Shown here: in pieces, positions 16,376-23,534 of the stretch
How positions within the stretch are numbered: position 1 is the stretch's first letter
Layout of the letters: each line of letters starts with the position of its first letter
Assembly (NCBI GenBank): GCA_016288205.1
Contig: JAEEYO010000068.1
Coordinates: 1-45,099, forward strand
Direction: 5' to 3'
DNA: 45,099 nt
Source of the DNA: Treponema sp.
Lineage (GTDB): Bacteria > Spirochaetota > Spirochaetia > Treponematales > Treponemataceae
Made by a program: the position numbers and the translations under genes
Notes under the pieces: generated by a model
What the model was told of the DNA's origin: nothing
What the model saw: only the letters and a program-made list of their open reading frames with translations
Databases searched by the model: none

Positions 16376-17152
16376 ATGCATTTGATTTTTATTCGTCACG
16401 GAGATCCGGATTACAAAAACAATTGCCTCACAGAAAAAGGAAAGAGAGAGGCGGAGATTCTTTCAGAAAGAGTTTCCAAGTGGAGGATAGATGACGTGTA
16501 TCTTTCACCTTACGGACGTGCTCAGGAAACCGCCGCTCCATTTTTGAAAAAGATTTCCGTAGTGCCAGAGACGCTTCCTTGGCTCAAAGAGTTCGACCAT
16601 AAAATCACGGATCCAAAAACAAAACAATTGCGTGGATGCTGGGATTGGTTGCCAGAGGATTTTTATTCTGAGCCAAAATTTTTCGACCGCAGAAAGTGGT
16701 TTGATATAAAACCAATGGCAAAAGAAAAGATTGAAGATAAATACAGGGAAGTCTGTAACGGACTTGATGAAATTCTTTCTCGCTATGATTACACAAGAAA
16801 GGACGAGTGGAGCGCAATCTACAACTGCTTTCCACATTTGACTCAGGAAGAGGCTTCGGTGGACACTCATCTGCAAGCAATTCAGAAAAATCTGGATGAA
16901 AGAAACATCGTCTTTGTGTGCCATCTTGGAGTCATGTTCGCAATGATTTCCCATCTTACAGGAATCTCTCCGGTAACATTATGGCAGGGATTTTTCGTTG
17001 CACCAACTTCTGTGACGGTTCTCGGCACTCAGGAAAGAATCCCGGGCGAGGCAATTTTCCGTGTGGAGAGACTGGGCGACACAAGGCATCTGTTTGAGGC
17101 AGGCGAGCCATCCTCCGACTCCGGATTTTTCGGCCATACCCTGGATGTATGA
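16376..17152 (+). CDS. Histidine phosphatase superfamily (phosphoglycerate mutase-like) protein
   Basis: A 258-residue protein with the superfamily signature 'LIFIRHGDPDY' (3-13): R7 and H8 of the RHG motif form the phosphate pocket, and H8 is the residue expected to be transiently phosphorylated. 'YLSPYGRAQETAAPF' (~42-56) supplies the second conserved arginine, and 'NIVFVCHLGVMFAM' (~180-193) the second catalytic histidine. The inserted region after 'LPWLKEFDHKI' is longer than in simple cofactor-dependent mutases, so broad-specificity phosphatase activity is more likely than glycolytic mutase. Substrate is unknown. Ribosome-binding site AGGAG lies 7 nt before the ATG in the short gap after the YigZ gene. 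It seems to be the last gene of the topoisomerase transcript. Confidence 0.8.
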   Translation: MHLIFIRHGDPDYKNNCLTEKGKREAEILSERVSKWRIDDVYLSPYGRAQETAAPFLKKISVVPETLPWLKEFDHKITDPKTKQLRGCWDWLPEDFYSEPKFFDRRKWFDIKPMAKEKIEDKYREVCNGLDEILSRYDYTRKDEWSAIYNCFPHLTQEEASVDTHLQAIQKNLDERNIVFVCHLGVMFAMISHLTGISPVTLWQGFFVAPTSVTVLGTQERIPGEAIFRVERLGDTRHLFEAGEPSSDSGFFGHTLDV

Positions 17153-17162
17153 TGGGAGGAAT

Positions 17163-17214
17163 GAGCACTGAGCACTGAGAGCTTTCCACTTTCCACTCTC
17201 AACTTTCCACTTTC
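17163..17214. repeat. Intergenic heptamer-repeat tract
   Basis: Two GCACTGA units, then CTTTCCA / CTCTCAA / CTTTCCA units. It contains an inverted repeat TGAGAG (17176-17181) with CTCTCA (17196-17201). The CTTTCCA unit read on the other strand is TGGAAAG, the unit at 44418-44470, and resembles the TTGAAAG unit at 10534. The tract fills the gap between the phosphatase gene and the GH2 promoter. Confidence 0.7.
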
Positions 17215-17220
17215 TTGCTC

Positions 17221-17249
17221 TTGATTTATTTCCATGTGTGACTTATAAT
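17221..17249 (+). promoter_or_regulatory. Strong promoter of the GH2 gene, leaderless layout
   Basis: TTGATT (17221-17226), a 17-bp spacer, and a perfect TATAAT (17244-17249). ATG 17256 is 6 nt after the -10 box, so the transcript should begin at the start codon. No ribosome-binding site lies between them. A GTG at 17238 in the same frame is upstream of the -10 box and cannot be the start if this promoter is used. Confidence 0.7.
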
Positions 17250-17255
17250 CGAATC

Positions 17256-19673
17256 ATGCGTAATACAATTCCTTTTAATGACGGCTGGAATTACAGTCCG
17301 AATTTTTCTGATGAGATGATTGGTTCCATCGCAAGTGATGGATTTGAGCAGGTGAGATTGCCGCACACGGTTTGCATTACTCCTTTCAATAATTTCAGTC
17401 CTGAGCTTTATCAAAAAATCAGTCTGTATAAGAAAGTTTTTGTTACGGAAAAATCCTGGGAGGGGAAAAAAATCATTCTGAGTGTGGGTGCTGCGGCACA
17501 TGAGAGCACTGTGTTTTTGAACGGAAAGGAGCTTTACACACATCGCTGCGGTTACACTGCCTTTGACGTGGACTTGAGCGACGCATTGAATCCTGCGGGA
17601 AAAGAGAATGTGCTTGCAATCAAAGTGGACAGCCGTGAGTCTCTTGATATTCCTCCCTTCGGTAATGTGATTGATTACATGACTTATGGCGGAATCTACA
17701 GGGAAGTGTCTTTGAAGATTTTGAATCCCATTTACATCGAGGACGTTTTTGTGACGACAAAGGGCAACCGTTTTAATTCCCGTGTGTCGCTTAGTTCCGA
17801 GTCTGTCCCTCAAGGTTTTACGCTGCGACAAAAAATCATGCCGTCGGTCAATGCGCCTGTGACCGGAAATCCTGATCAGCCCTGTGTTGAAATCAATACC
17901 GGTGCATCTAAAAAAATCGTGCTCACATCCGCAAATGCGTCGGGCATCGCTCTGTGGACTTTGGAGACTCCCGCATTGTACATGCTGACGAGCGAGCTTC
18001 TTGATGAAAACGGTACAGTGGTTGATTCCGTGGAGACTCGCTTCGGTTTCAGGGACATCCGTTTTGACGAGTCGGGATTTTATCTGAATGAGAAGAAAAT
18101 CAAAATCCGTGGTTTGAACAGACATCAGAGCTGGCCTTACATCGGGTATGCGGCTCCGAAAAATATGCAGAGGGAAGATGCGGATATTTTGAAATACGAG
18201 CTTGGACTGAACGAGGTCCGAACTTCCCACTATCCGCAGAGTCAGCATTTTGTGGACCGCTGTGATGAGATTGGTCTTTTGGTTTTTACCGAGATTCCCG
18301 GATGGCAGCATATTGGCGGCGAGACATGGAAAAATCAGGCGGTAAAAAATGTGGAGGATATGGTCAGACAGTACAGAAATCATCCTTCGGTTTTTATCTG
18401 GGGAGTGAGAATCAATGAGTCGCTTGACGACGATGATTTTTACACACGCACCAATTCCCTTGCGCACAGTTTGGATTCGAGCCGTCCCACTGGTGGAGTC
18501 CGCTACTTAAAAAACAGTTCCCTGCTTGAGGATGTCTACACGTTCAACGATTTTAGTTTTTACGGCGTTGGAAAAGGTGTGCTGCATAAAAAAAAGGTTA
18601 CGAATACCCGGGGTGGGTATATGGTCACTGAGTACAACGGACACATGTTTCCCACAAAGTCTTTTGACTGCGAATCACACAGGACGGAACATGCGCTGAG
18701 GCACGCCACTGTTTTGGACACCGTTGCGGAGTACGACGAGATTGCGGGATCGAGCGGATGGTGTGCGTTTGATTATAATACCCACAGCGATTTTGGAAGC
18801 GGAGACTATATCTGCTATCATGGCGTGATGGATATGTTCAGAAATCCAAAGCTTGCGGCTGCGGTTTACAGGGCACAGTCGGAAAGCGATGTTGTCGGCG
18901 ACGTGCTGGAAGTAAGTTCCGCAATGAACATCGGTGAATATCCGGGCGGGGCCAGGGGAGACGTGTATATAATCACCAATGCGGAATCTGTCAAGCTGTA
19001 TGTGAATGGAATTTTTATCAAGGATTATTTCCCTAAGGACTCACCGTTTAAAAATCTGCGCCACGGTCCAATTTTGATTGATGATTTCATCGGTCATCGG
19101 CTTGTGGATGAGGATGGAATCAAGGAAAAGCATGGTAAGGCCGTTAAGTCAATGCTCTTTGCCCTGCAAAAATATGGAGTGGACAAGCTTCCGTTCCGCT
19201 ATCTCATCAAGGGATTTTTCCTTTGGTTGCGCGGTGTGACGGACGCAAATCATCTGAGGCAGCTTTATGGAAAATACATAGGCAACTGGGGCGGGCAGGT
19301 TGTGTCTTACCGCTTCGAGGCAATCCGTGGAGGAAAAGTTGTGAAGCAGGTTTCTCTCGGAAGTGCCGTGCGTGCGGAGATTGCGCTGAGTACATACAGA
19401 ACGTCGCTCGTGGAGGATGGAACTTACGATATGTCCCTTGTGAGGATTTCCGCGCTTGATGTGAACGGCAATCTGCTTCCGTATTGTCAGGAGGCGGTGG
19501 AGCTGAGAACTGAAGGAAAGATTGAGCTTGTGGGACCTTCTGCCGTGAGTCTGAAGGGTGGGCATGCGGGGTGCTTCATAAAATCCGTGGGAGAGGCCGG
19601 TGAAGGAAAACTCATCGTGAAGGACTGGACAGGAACAGAAACCACTCTTGATTTTACCGTCGCTTTGTCTTGA
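17256..19673 (+). CDS. Glycoside hydrolase family 2 protein (beta-galactosidase/beta-glucuronidase type)
   Basis: An 805-residue GH2 enzyme. N-terminal jelly-roll: 'IPFNDGWNYSPNF', 'VRLPHTVCITPFN' and 'LFxGAAAHESTVFLNG'-type sequence at ~75-90. An immunoglobulin-like domain follows, then the TIM barrel with 'IRGLNRHQSWPYIGYA' (~284-299), 'LNEVRTSHYPQSQHF' (~318-332), the acid/base glutamate in 'WGVRINES' (~E388) and the probable nucleophile in 'MVTEYNGHMFP' (~E459). There is no signal peptide, so it should act on imported oligosaccharides. The start is set to ATG 17256 because a promoter -10 box lies directly before it and GH2 proteins commonly start 'MRxxIPFNDxW'. Specificity (galactoside, glucuronide or other) cannot be decided from sequence by eye. 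It faces the methyltransferase gene tail to tail. Confidence 0.8.
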   Translation: MRNTIPFNDGWNYSPNFSDEMIGSIASDGFEQVRLPHTVCITPFNNFSPELYQKISLYKKVFVTEKSWEGKKIILSVGAAAHESTVFLNGKELYTHRCGYTAFDVDLSDALNPAGKENVLAIKVDSRESLDIPPFGNVIDYMTYGGIYREVSLKILNPIYIEDVFVTTKGNRFNSRVSLSSESVPQGFTLRQKIMPSVNAPVTGNPDQPCVEINTGASKKIVLTSANASGIALWTLETPALYMLTSELLDENGTVVDSVETRFGFRDIRFDESGFYLNEKKIKIRGLNRHQSWPYIGYAAPKNMQREDADILKYELGLNEVRTSHYPQSQHFVDRCDEIGLLVFTEIPGWQHIGGETWKNQAVKNVEDMVRQYRNHPSVFIWGVRINESLDDDDFYTRTNSLAHSLDSSRPTGGVRYLKNSSLLEDVYTFNDFSFYGVGKGVLHKKKVTNTRGGYMVTEYNGHMFPTKSFDCESHRTEHALRHATVLDTVAEYDEIAGSSGWCAFDYNTHSDFGSGDYICYHGVMDMFRNPKLAAAVYRAQSESDVVGDVLEVSSAMNIGEYPGGARGDVYIITNAESVKLYVNGIFIKDYFPKDSPFKNLRHGPILIDDFIGHRLVDEDGIKEKHGKAVKSMLFALQKYGVDKLPFRYLIKGFFLWLRGVTDANHLRQLYGKYIGNWGGQVVSYRFEAIRGGKVVKQVSLGSAVRAEIALSTYRTSLVEDGTYDMSLVRISALDVNGNLLPYCQEAVELRTEGKIELVGPSAVSLKGGHAGCFIKSVGEAGEGKLIVKDWTGTETTLDFTVALS

Positions 19674-19714
19674 GCTGATTTACTTTCGTCTCAAACTTGT
19701 TTTGGGGCAGGGAT

Positions 19715-20824
19715 TCATTTTTCCAAAACGAAAAGATATTCGGAAACGTGAATGTCCCTGTTCCTCAGGTTGCGGCTTCCTCGGAAAGTATTGTAGGCAA
19801 TCTCCACTGTTTTTAGTTTGCCGTATTTTTTTAGCATCTGCGACATCTCATCAAAACTTATGAATCCTTCCGAATTGTACGAGATGATTGTGAATCGGCT
19901 TTGAAGATTTGCGATTATTTCTTCCATTGAGTTAAATGCTCTGTATGATTTGTTGAATGCGGACCGGTTCCATCCCTGAGTGATTCCGCTGACCCTGCTG
20001 ACTTCAACATCCAGTTTGTTTTTTAGGATCAGATTCAGCATGAAATAATTTGAACCGTATGGATGCTGATTGTACGGCGGATCGAGATATGCGATGTCAA
20101 GATTTTTTAATTCCTTTGAAAGCTCAACGGCATCTTTTTGAAATATCTCCAAATCGGAGTCAAAGTTACTGAATACGGGTTCCTTTAATTCTATCCTGCC
20201 GAATATCCTTGAAAGAGCGTCCTTGCCTGCTGCGCCGAAACATCCTATGCCTGTATTTTTGTCCTTGTAGAATCCCTTGAAAACTCCGCTTGTGTTCACG
20301 TGGATTGATGCTTCCGTAATGAGCGGCGCGAGAAAAAATTTTTTCATCTTTTCATCTGTCACAAGTTTGTCAATCAGGGAGCGGTATGTGTCAATCAGCA
20401 GGGCGTTTTCGTGCGTATAAAAAACCCGCTCGTCCTTTAAAATCTTTTTGTCATTTTTTGGCGCGTAATTTTTGGTGATTATTCCGGCACGTTTTCTTTT
20501 TGCACACAATGCTTCAATTTCTTTGCGGAGTTCATAATATTTTCGCTTAGGGAATTTTTTTTTGTTCGTCAGATAGCAGCTGTTTATGACGGATGAATAA
20601 TTTTCCAAATCATTTACAATCAGATTTGAGGAATGTTTTTTCAGCATCCTTGCGACGATTCCTGAGCCCGAGAACATGTCGGCACAAATCAGCTTTTCTT
20701 TTCCGATTTTTTTTGAAATAATTTCGACTTCTTTTTCTATGTTCCCGATCAGACTTCTTTTGTTGCCAATGTAAGTAATGATTTGAGTCGTCAGGAAATC
20801 TTTGTTTTCTTCAAGTTCTGTCAT
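19715..20824 (-). CDS. D12-class (Dam-like) DNA adenine-N6 methyltransferase, orphan
   Basis: A 369-residue MethyltransfD12-family enzyme with motifs in the expected order: 'ITYIGNKRSLIGNI' (16-29) at the N-terminus, the SAM-binding 'ICADMFSGSGIVARML' (46-61), and the catalytic 'AYLDPPYNQHPYGSNYF' (245-261) with DPPY at 248-251. It should transfer a methyl group from SAM to adenine N6. The recognition site cannot be read from sequence. No restriction endonuclease gene is adjacent. It starts 22 nt after the adenosine deaminase stop and probably shares that gene's transcript, so it behaves like a housekeeping or regulatory orphan methylase. Base composition matches the core genes, unlike the AT-rich island at the left edge. 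Confidence 0.85.
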   Translation of the reverse strand: MTELEENKDFLTTQIITYIGNKRSLIGNIEKEVEIISKKIGKEKLICADMFSGSGIVARMLKKHSSNLIVNDLENYSSVINSCYLTNKKKFPKRKYYELRKEIEALCAKRKRAGIITKNYAPKNDKKILKDERVFYTHENALLIDTYRSLIDKLVTDEKMKKFFLAPLITEASIHVNTSGVFKGFYKDKNTGIGCFGAAGKDALSRIFGRIELKEPVFSNFDSDLEIFQKDAVELSKELKNLDIAYLDPPYNQHPYGSNYFMLNLILKNKLDVEVSRVSGITQGWNRSAFNKSYRAFNSMEEIIANLQSRFTIISYNSEGFISFDEMSQMLKKYGKLKTVEIAYNTFRGSRNLRNRDIHVSEYLFVLEK

Positions 20825-20846
20825 TTGAATGAGATGTCATCGGAAA

Positions 20847-21893
20847 CTAACTCTTAATGTCAGGATGCTCCTTGAACCACTGTGTCCATGCTTTTTCCAC
20901 TGCATCGCAATAGCCCTGCTTTTCCTGCTCGCTCATAAAGGCTGCCTTGAATCCGTTCAGAACTACCTGCTTGATGTCCTCAATCTTGAAGTGAAGCTTG
21001 TGGTAGATGTTCCAATACTCATCAATCAAGTCCACCTTAAAGAAAGTGGGGTCATCGGTGTTCAGAGTGACGAAACAACCTGCGTCATAAAGCTTTTTGA
21101 AGGGATGATCCTCCAGCTTTGAGACATAATGCTTCGTGAAAATATTGCTCGTGGGACTGACTTCAAGCGGAAAATGAGTGTCCGCAAGTTCTTTCATAAA
21201 ATCCCCGTCATAGGCGGCGGAAATTCCGTGTCCGATTCTTTCAACCTCAAGAAGATTGATGCAGTCTTTCATGCTCCAGCTGTCCACCGTCTCTCCCGCA
21301 TGTGCGACTCTGTGCAATCCGGCTTCCTTTGCTCTTTTGAAAACAGCCTCATATTCTCGTGCGGGACCCTTTGCTTCGTCTCCACCAAGTCCAATTCCAA
21401 TTATGTCAGGATTATTTTCCGCAAGAACAAGATCCAAATTATGCTGTGCGTTTTCCAATCCGAATGTGCGGCTTACGTCAACGATGATTTTTACAGTTGC
21501 ATTATATTTTTCTTTTGCGCATTTTACTCCGTCGGAAATGTGGCTTACCATCTCGTGGAAGTCGAATCCTGTCCTCATGAGTGCGGTCGGCGAAAAGAAT
21601 GTCTCCACGTAAACTATATTATTGCGGCTGAGGTAGTCACCGAAATCTTCAAAATAAAACTTTATGTCATTGACATTTACGAAAAATTGCTGGATTTTGA
21701 TGAATGAGTCCAAAAATCCCGGCAAATCATCATACTGCCATAAGGATTCCAACTCCTCTTTCGGCATAGGTTTTTCGAATTTGCTTTTATATAGCTGCCT
21801 TATAGTTTTATTACTGATTACGGCTTCACCATGAAGATGCAGCTCCGCTTTGGGGACTGACTTCAGAAGGCTGTAAAAATCACTCTTGTTCAT
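20847..21893 (-). CDS. add: Adenosine deaminase family protein
   Basis: A 348-residue amidohydrolase of the adenosine/adenine deaminase family. Zinc ligands and catalytic residues are visible: H19 and H21 in 'PKAELHLHGEAV', H198 and catalytic E201 in 'RVAHAGETVD', H222 in 'ERIGHGISA', and D280/D281 in 'VTLNTDDPTFF'. 'EVSPTSN' is also family-typical. The canonical HLHLxG is HLHGEAV here, a small change behind the second zinc histidine. It should hydrolyse adenosine (or a related aminopurine) to inosine and ammonia in the cytosol for purine salvage. Length is normal. It has its own -10 element 7 nt before the start codon and is the first gene of a two-gene unit with the D12 methyltransferase. 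Confidence 0.85.
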   Translation of the reverse strand: MNKSDFYSLLKSVPKAELHLHGEAVISNKTIRQLYKSKFEKPMPKEELESLWQYDDLPGFLDSFIKIQQFFVNVNDIKFYFEDFGDYLSRNNIVYVETFFSPTALMRTGFDFHEMVSHISDGVKCAKEKYNATVKIIVDVSRTFGLENAQHNLDLVLAENNPDIIGIGLGGDEAKGPAREYEAVFKRAKEAGLHRVAHAGETVDSWSMKDCINLLEVERIGHGISAAYDGDFMKELADTHFPLEVSPTSNIFTKHYVSKLEDHPFKKLYDAGCFVTLNTDDPTFFKVDLIDEYWNIYHKLHFKIEDIKQVVLNGFKAAFMSEQEKQGYCDAVEKAWTQWFKEHPDIKS

Positions 21894-21900
21894 ACTCTTT

Positions 21901-21906
21901 ATTATA
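21901..21906 (-). promoter_or_regulatory. -10 box of the adenosine deaminase gene, near-leaderless layout
   Basis: A perfect TATAAT on the minus strand, 7 nt before ATG 21893. No clear -35 is seen at 16-18 bp. The 7 nt between include AAAGAG, too close to any transcript start to be a normal ribosome-binding site. Confidence 0.55.
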
Positions 21907-22020
21907 GCACAAAATGGATGAAAATAAAAGCAATTTTTTCAAATTTGACGTGAATTTTAAGAAAAAATTGGATATTAGAGAGATTGGACTATGATTCTCT
22001 GCCACTTTTTGCTTTTCTTG

Positions 22021-22049
22021 TTGACTGTTTTTCAACTTGGGGGTAAAAT
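22021..22049 (+). promoter_or_regulatory. Promoter of the RRM protein gene
   Basis: TTGACT (22021-22026), a 17-bp spacer, and TAAAAT (22044-22049), each 5 of 6 to consensus. The expected start is near 22056, about 98 nt before the coding start. Between the deaminase start (21893) and this promoter I see nothing else coding. Confidence 0.7.
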
Positions 22050-22055
22050 CTAGGA

Positions 22056-22153
22056 ACAGGGTGCAAAATCAGCGCCCGGGAAAGTTTTAAATTCGTCTGA
22101 ATTTTGAGGCTTTTCCGTATATCGAAAATGCCACATGGCGTACAGGAACAAAT
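22056..22153 (+). promoter_or_regulatory. Structured ~98-nt 5' leader of the RRM protein gene
   Basis: The long leader contrasts with the very short ones elsewhere in the window. It contains a perfect 6-bp hairpin AAATTC-GTCT-GAATTT (22089-22104), a GC-rich stretch GCGCCCGGG just before it, and AGGAA (22144-22148) as ribosome-binding site 5 nt before the ATG. Cold-shock or autoregulatory control by the RNA-binding product is a possible reading, by inference only. Confidence 0.4.
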
Positions 22154-22546
22154 ATGTCTAAAAGAATTTATGCAGGTAATCTGAGCTACACAACTACGGA
22201 AGAAACCCTCAGGGATATCTTTTCTTCATTCGGGGAAATCGTTTCCGTGAATCTTATAATTGACAAGGACACTCAGCAGTCAAAGGGCTTTGGATTCATT
22301 GAATTTGCCGATGATAGTGCCGCCGAGAAAGCTATTGCCGCCCAAAATGGAAAGGAACTGGACGGAAGAAAAATCCGCGTGAGCATGGCCGAGGAAAAAA
22401 AGGAGCGTGGTGCGTCTGGAAATGGATTCCGCCGGGATGGGGGAAGGAGAAATTTCGACCGCAGGGACAGAAATCCTAACAGAGGTTCCGAGCGAAGTTT
22501 CGACCGTGGAAGAGACCGTGATTGGGACAGAGACGACTCTTACTGA
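22154..22546 (+). CDS. RRM RNA-binding protein with Arg/Asp-rich tail
   Basis: A 130-residue protein with one complete RNA-recognition motif at residues ~3-80: RNP2 'IYAGNL' (5-10) and RNP1 'KGFGFIEF' (44-51), whose aromatic residues contact single-stranded RNA. The tail (~85-130) is rich in Arg, Asp and Gly ('RRDGGRRNFDRRDRN', 'GRDRDWDRDDSY'), similar to glycine-rich RNA-binding proteins of cyanobacteria and other bacteria, where they are often cold-induced. It has its own promoter and a long leader. It should be cytosolic and act on RNA folding or stability. The target is unknown. Confidence 0.9.
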   Translation: MSKRIYAGNLSYTTTEETLRDIFSSFGEIVSVNLIIDKDTQQSKGFGFIEFADDSAAEKAIAAQNGKELDGRKIRVSMAEEKKERGASGNGFRRDGGRRNFDRRDRNPNRGSERSFDRGRDRDWDRDDSY

Positions 22547-22607
22547 TTAAGACAATTTTCAAAAATATCCGCATTTTGTTCTCCTCAAAATCCTCCGAAT
22601 CCCTACC

Positions 22608-22613
22608 GATAAT
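22608..22613 (+). promoter_or_regulatory. Possible -10 box of the M28-type peptidase gene
   Basis: GATAAT, 5 of 6 to consensus, 6 nt before ATG 22620. No convincing -35 is seen at the right distance and no ribosome-binding site precedes the ATG, which again suggests a leaderless transcript. Confidence 0.4.
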
Positions 22614-22619
22614 CAATGT

Positions 22620-23531
22620 ATGGAAGTAGATTTTCATTCGGAAGATTTTCTGGAATACATCAAAAAGGATACATCCCGCGCTGATTTTATCCAGAACTGG
22701 CTCAAGGAACGTGGCATAGACTCACACAGGACGATAATTGACGGAAAAAATCATATTCTCGTGCAGTTTGCCCCTCAGTTTTATAATCCGCAGTTTAAAA
22801 TCAAGACGGTTATCGCGCATTATGACCGTGTGGATGGAAGTCCCGGAGCCAATGACAACTCATCCTCGGACTGGCTTCTGATGAACTGGGCCGTGGAGCT
22901 GAATGCGATGAGAAGCTTCCATAACGTGCGCATTTATTTTACTGACGGCGAGGAGCTGGGATGGAATACCGGTGTGAGCGAGCAGGGTGCTTACGGTATT
23001 GCGAGTGTCTTCAAGCGGCTGGGCATTACGAGCGATGACGTTTATGTTTTCGACTGTTGTGGCCGAGGTGAGGTTCCTATTCTTTCAAGGACGGTTATTC
23101 CCGAAAAAGCTCCCAAACATTTTATAGAAGATTTTAATGACCTTTACGAACGCACGCAAGATTTACTTCGCCGATCATGTCCCGGTCGATGGATGAGTCT
23201 GCCTGTTCCGTATAGTGACAATGCGGCTTTTCTTGCATGTGGGATTCCCGCCGTTGCACTGACCATGCTTCCTGCTGACGAGGCCTCATCCTACGCAAGG
23301 GAGCTTCTTCGCAACAAGGAACTTGAGGACGCTGTTTTGAACAGGGAATCCTCCAAGAAAAAAAGGATAGAAACATCAAGTCCCGAGTATGGATATAAAT
23401 CCAGGCTTCCCGCAACATGGAGACTTTTTCACACCGAAAATGACAATGCCGGATCACTCACCGACGTTAGTTGCAGAATTATGTCGAACATCCTCTTGAC
23501 CCTGGCAGAGATGAAAACTCCGCTCAGGTAA
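22620..23531 (+). CDS. M28 family zinc metallopeptidase-like protein
   Basis: A 303-residue protein with the co-catalytic metal set of M28 aminopeptidases: H67 in 'VIAHYDRVDG', D79 in 'PGANDNSSSDW' (bridging), the general-base pair E111-E112 in 'FTDGEELGW', D145 in 'YVFDCCGRG' and H271 in 'WRLFHTENDN'. There is no signal peptide or membrane segment, so it should be cytosolic. Family members include aminopeptidases and glutaminyl-cyclase-like enzymes, and specificity is open. It ends 3 bp before the end of the convergent chemosensory operon, with no terminator visible between the two. Confidence 0.8.
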   Translation: MEVDFHSEDFLEYIKKDTSRADFIQNWLKERGIDSHRTIIDGKNHILVQFAPQFYNPQFKIKTVIAHYDRVDGSPGANDNSSSDWLLMNWAVELNAMRSFHNVRIYFTDGEELGWNTGVSEQGAYGIASVFKRLGITSDDVYVFDCCGRGEVPILSRTVIPEKAPKHFIEDFNDLYERTQDLLRRSCPGRWMSLPVPYSDNAAFLACGIPAVALTMLPADEASSYARELLRNKELEDAVLNRESSKKKRIETSSPEYGYKSRLPATWRLFHTENDNAGSLTDVSCRIMSNILLTLAEMKTPLR

Positions 23532-23534
23532 AAA

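Noticed and set aside
17226..18467. A 413-codon open frame antisense to the GH2 gene
   Set aside because: It lies entirely within the GH2 gene on the opposite strand, encodes a Cys/His/Arg-rich sequence with no motif, and has no promoter or ribosome-binding site. It results from the codon bias of the real gene.
19699..19729. Bidirectional terminator between the GH2 and methylase genes (GTTTTGG / CCAAAAC inverted repeat)
   Set aside because: Only 7 bp with a 17-nt loop, no U-run on either strand, and one arm lies inside the methylase coding end.
21129..21707. 192-codon plus-strand frame over the adenosine deaminase gene
   Set aside because: The deaminase on the minus strand has all its catalytic motifs. 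The plus frame has none.
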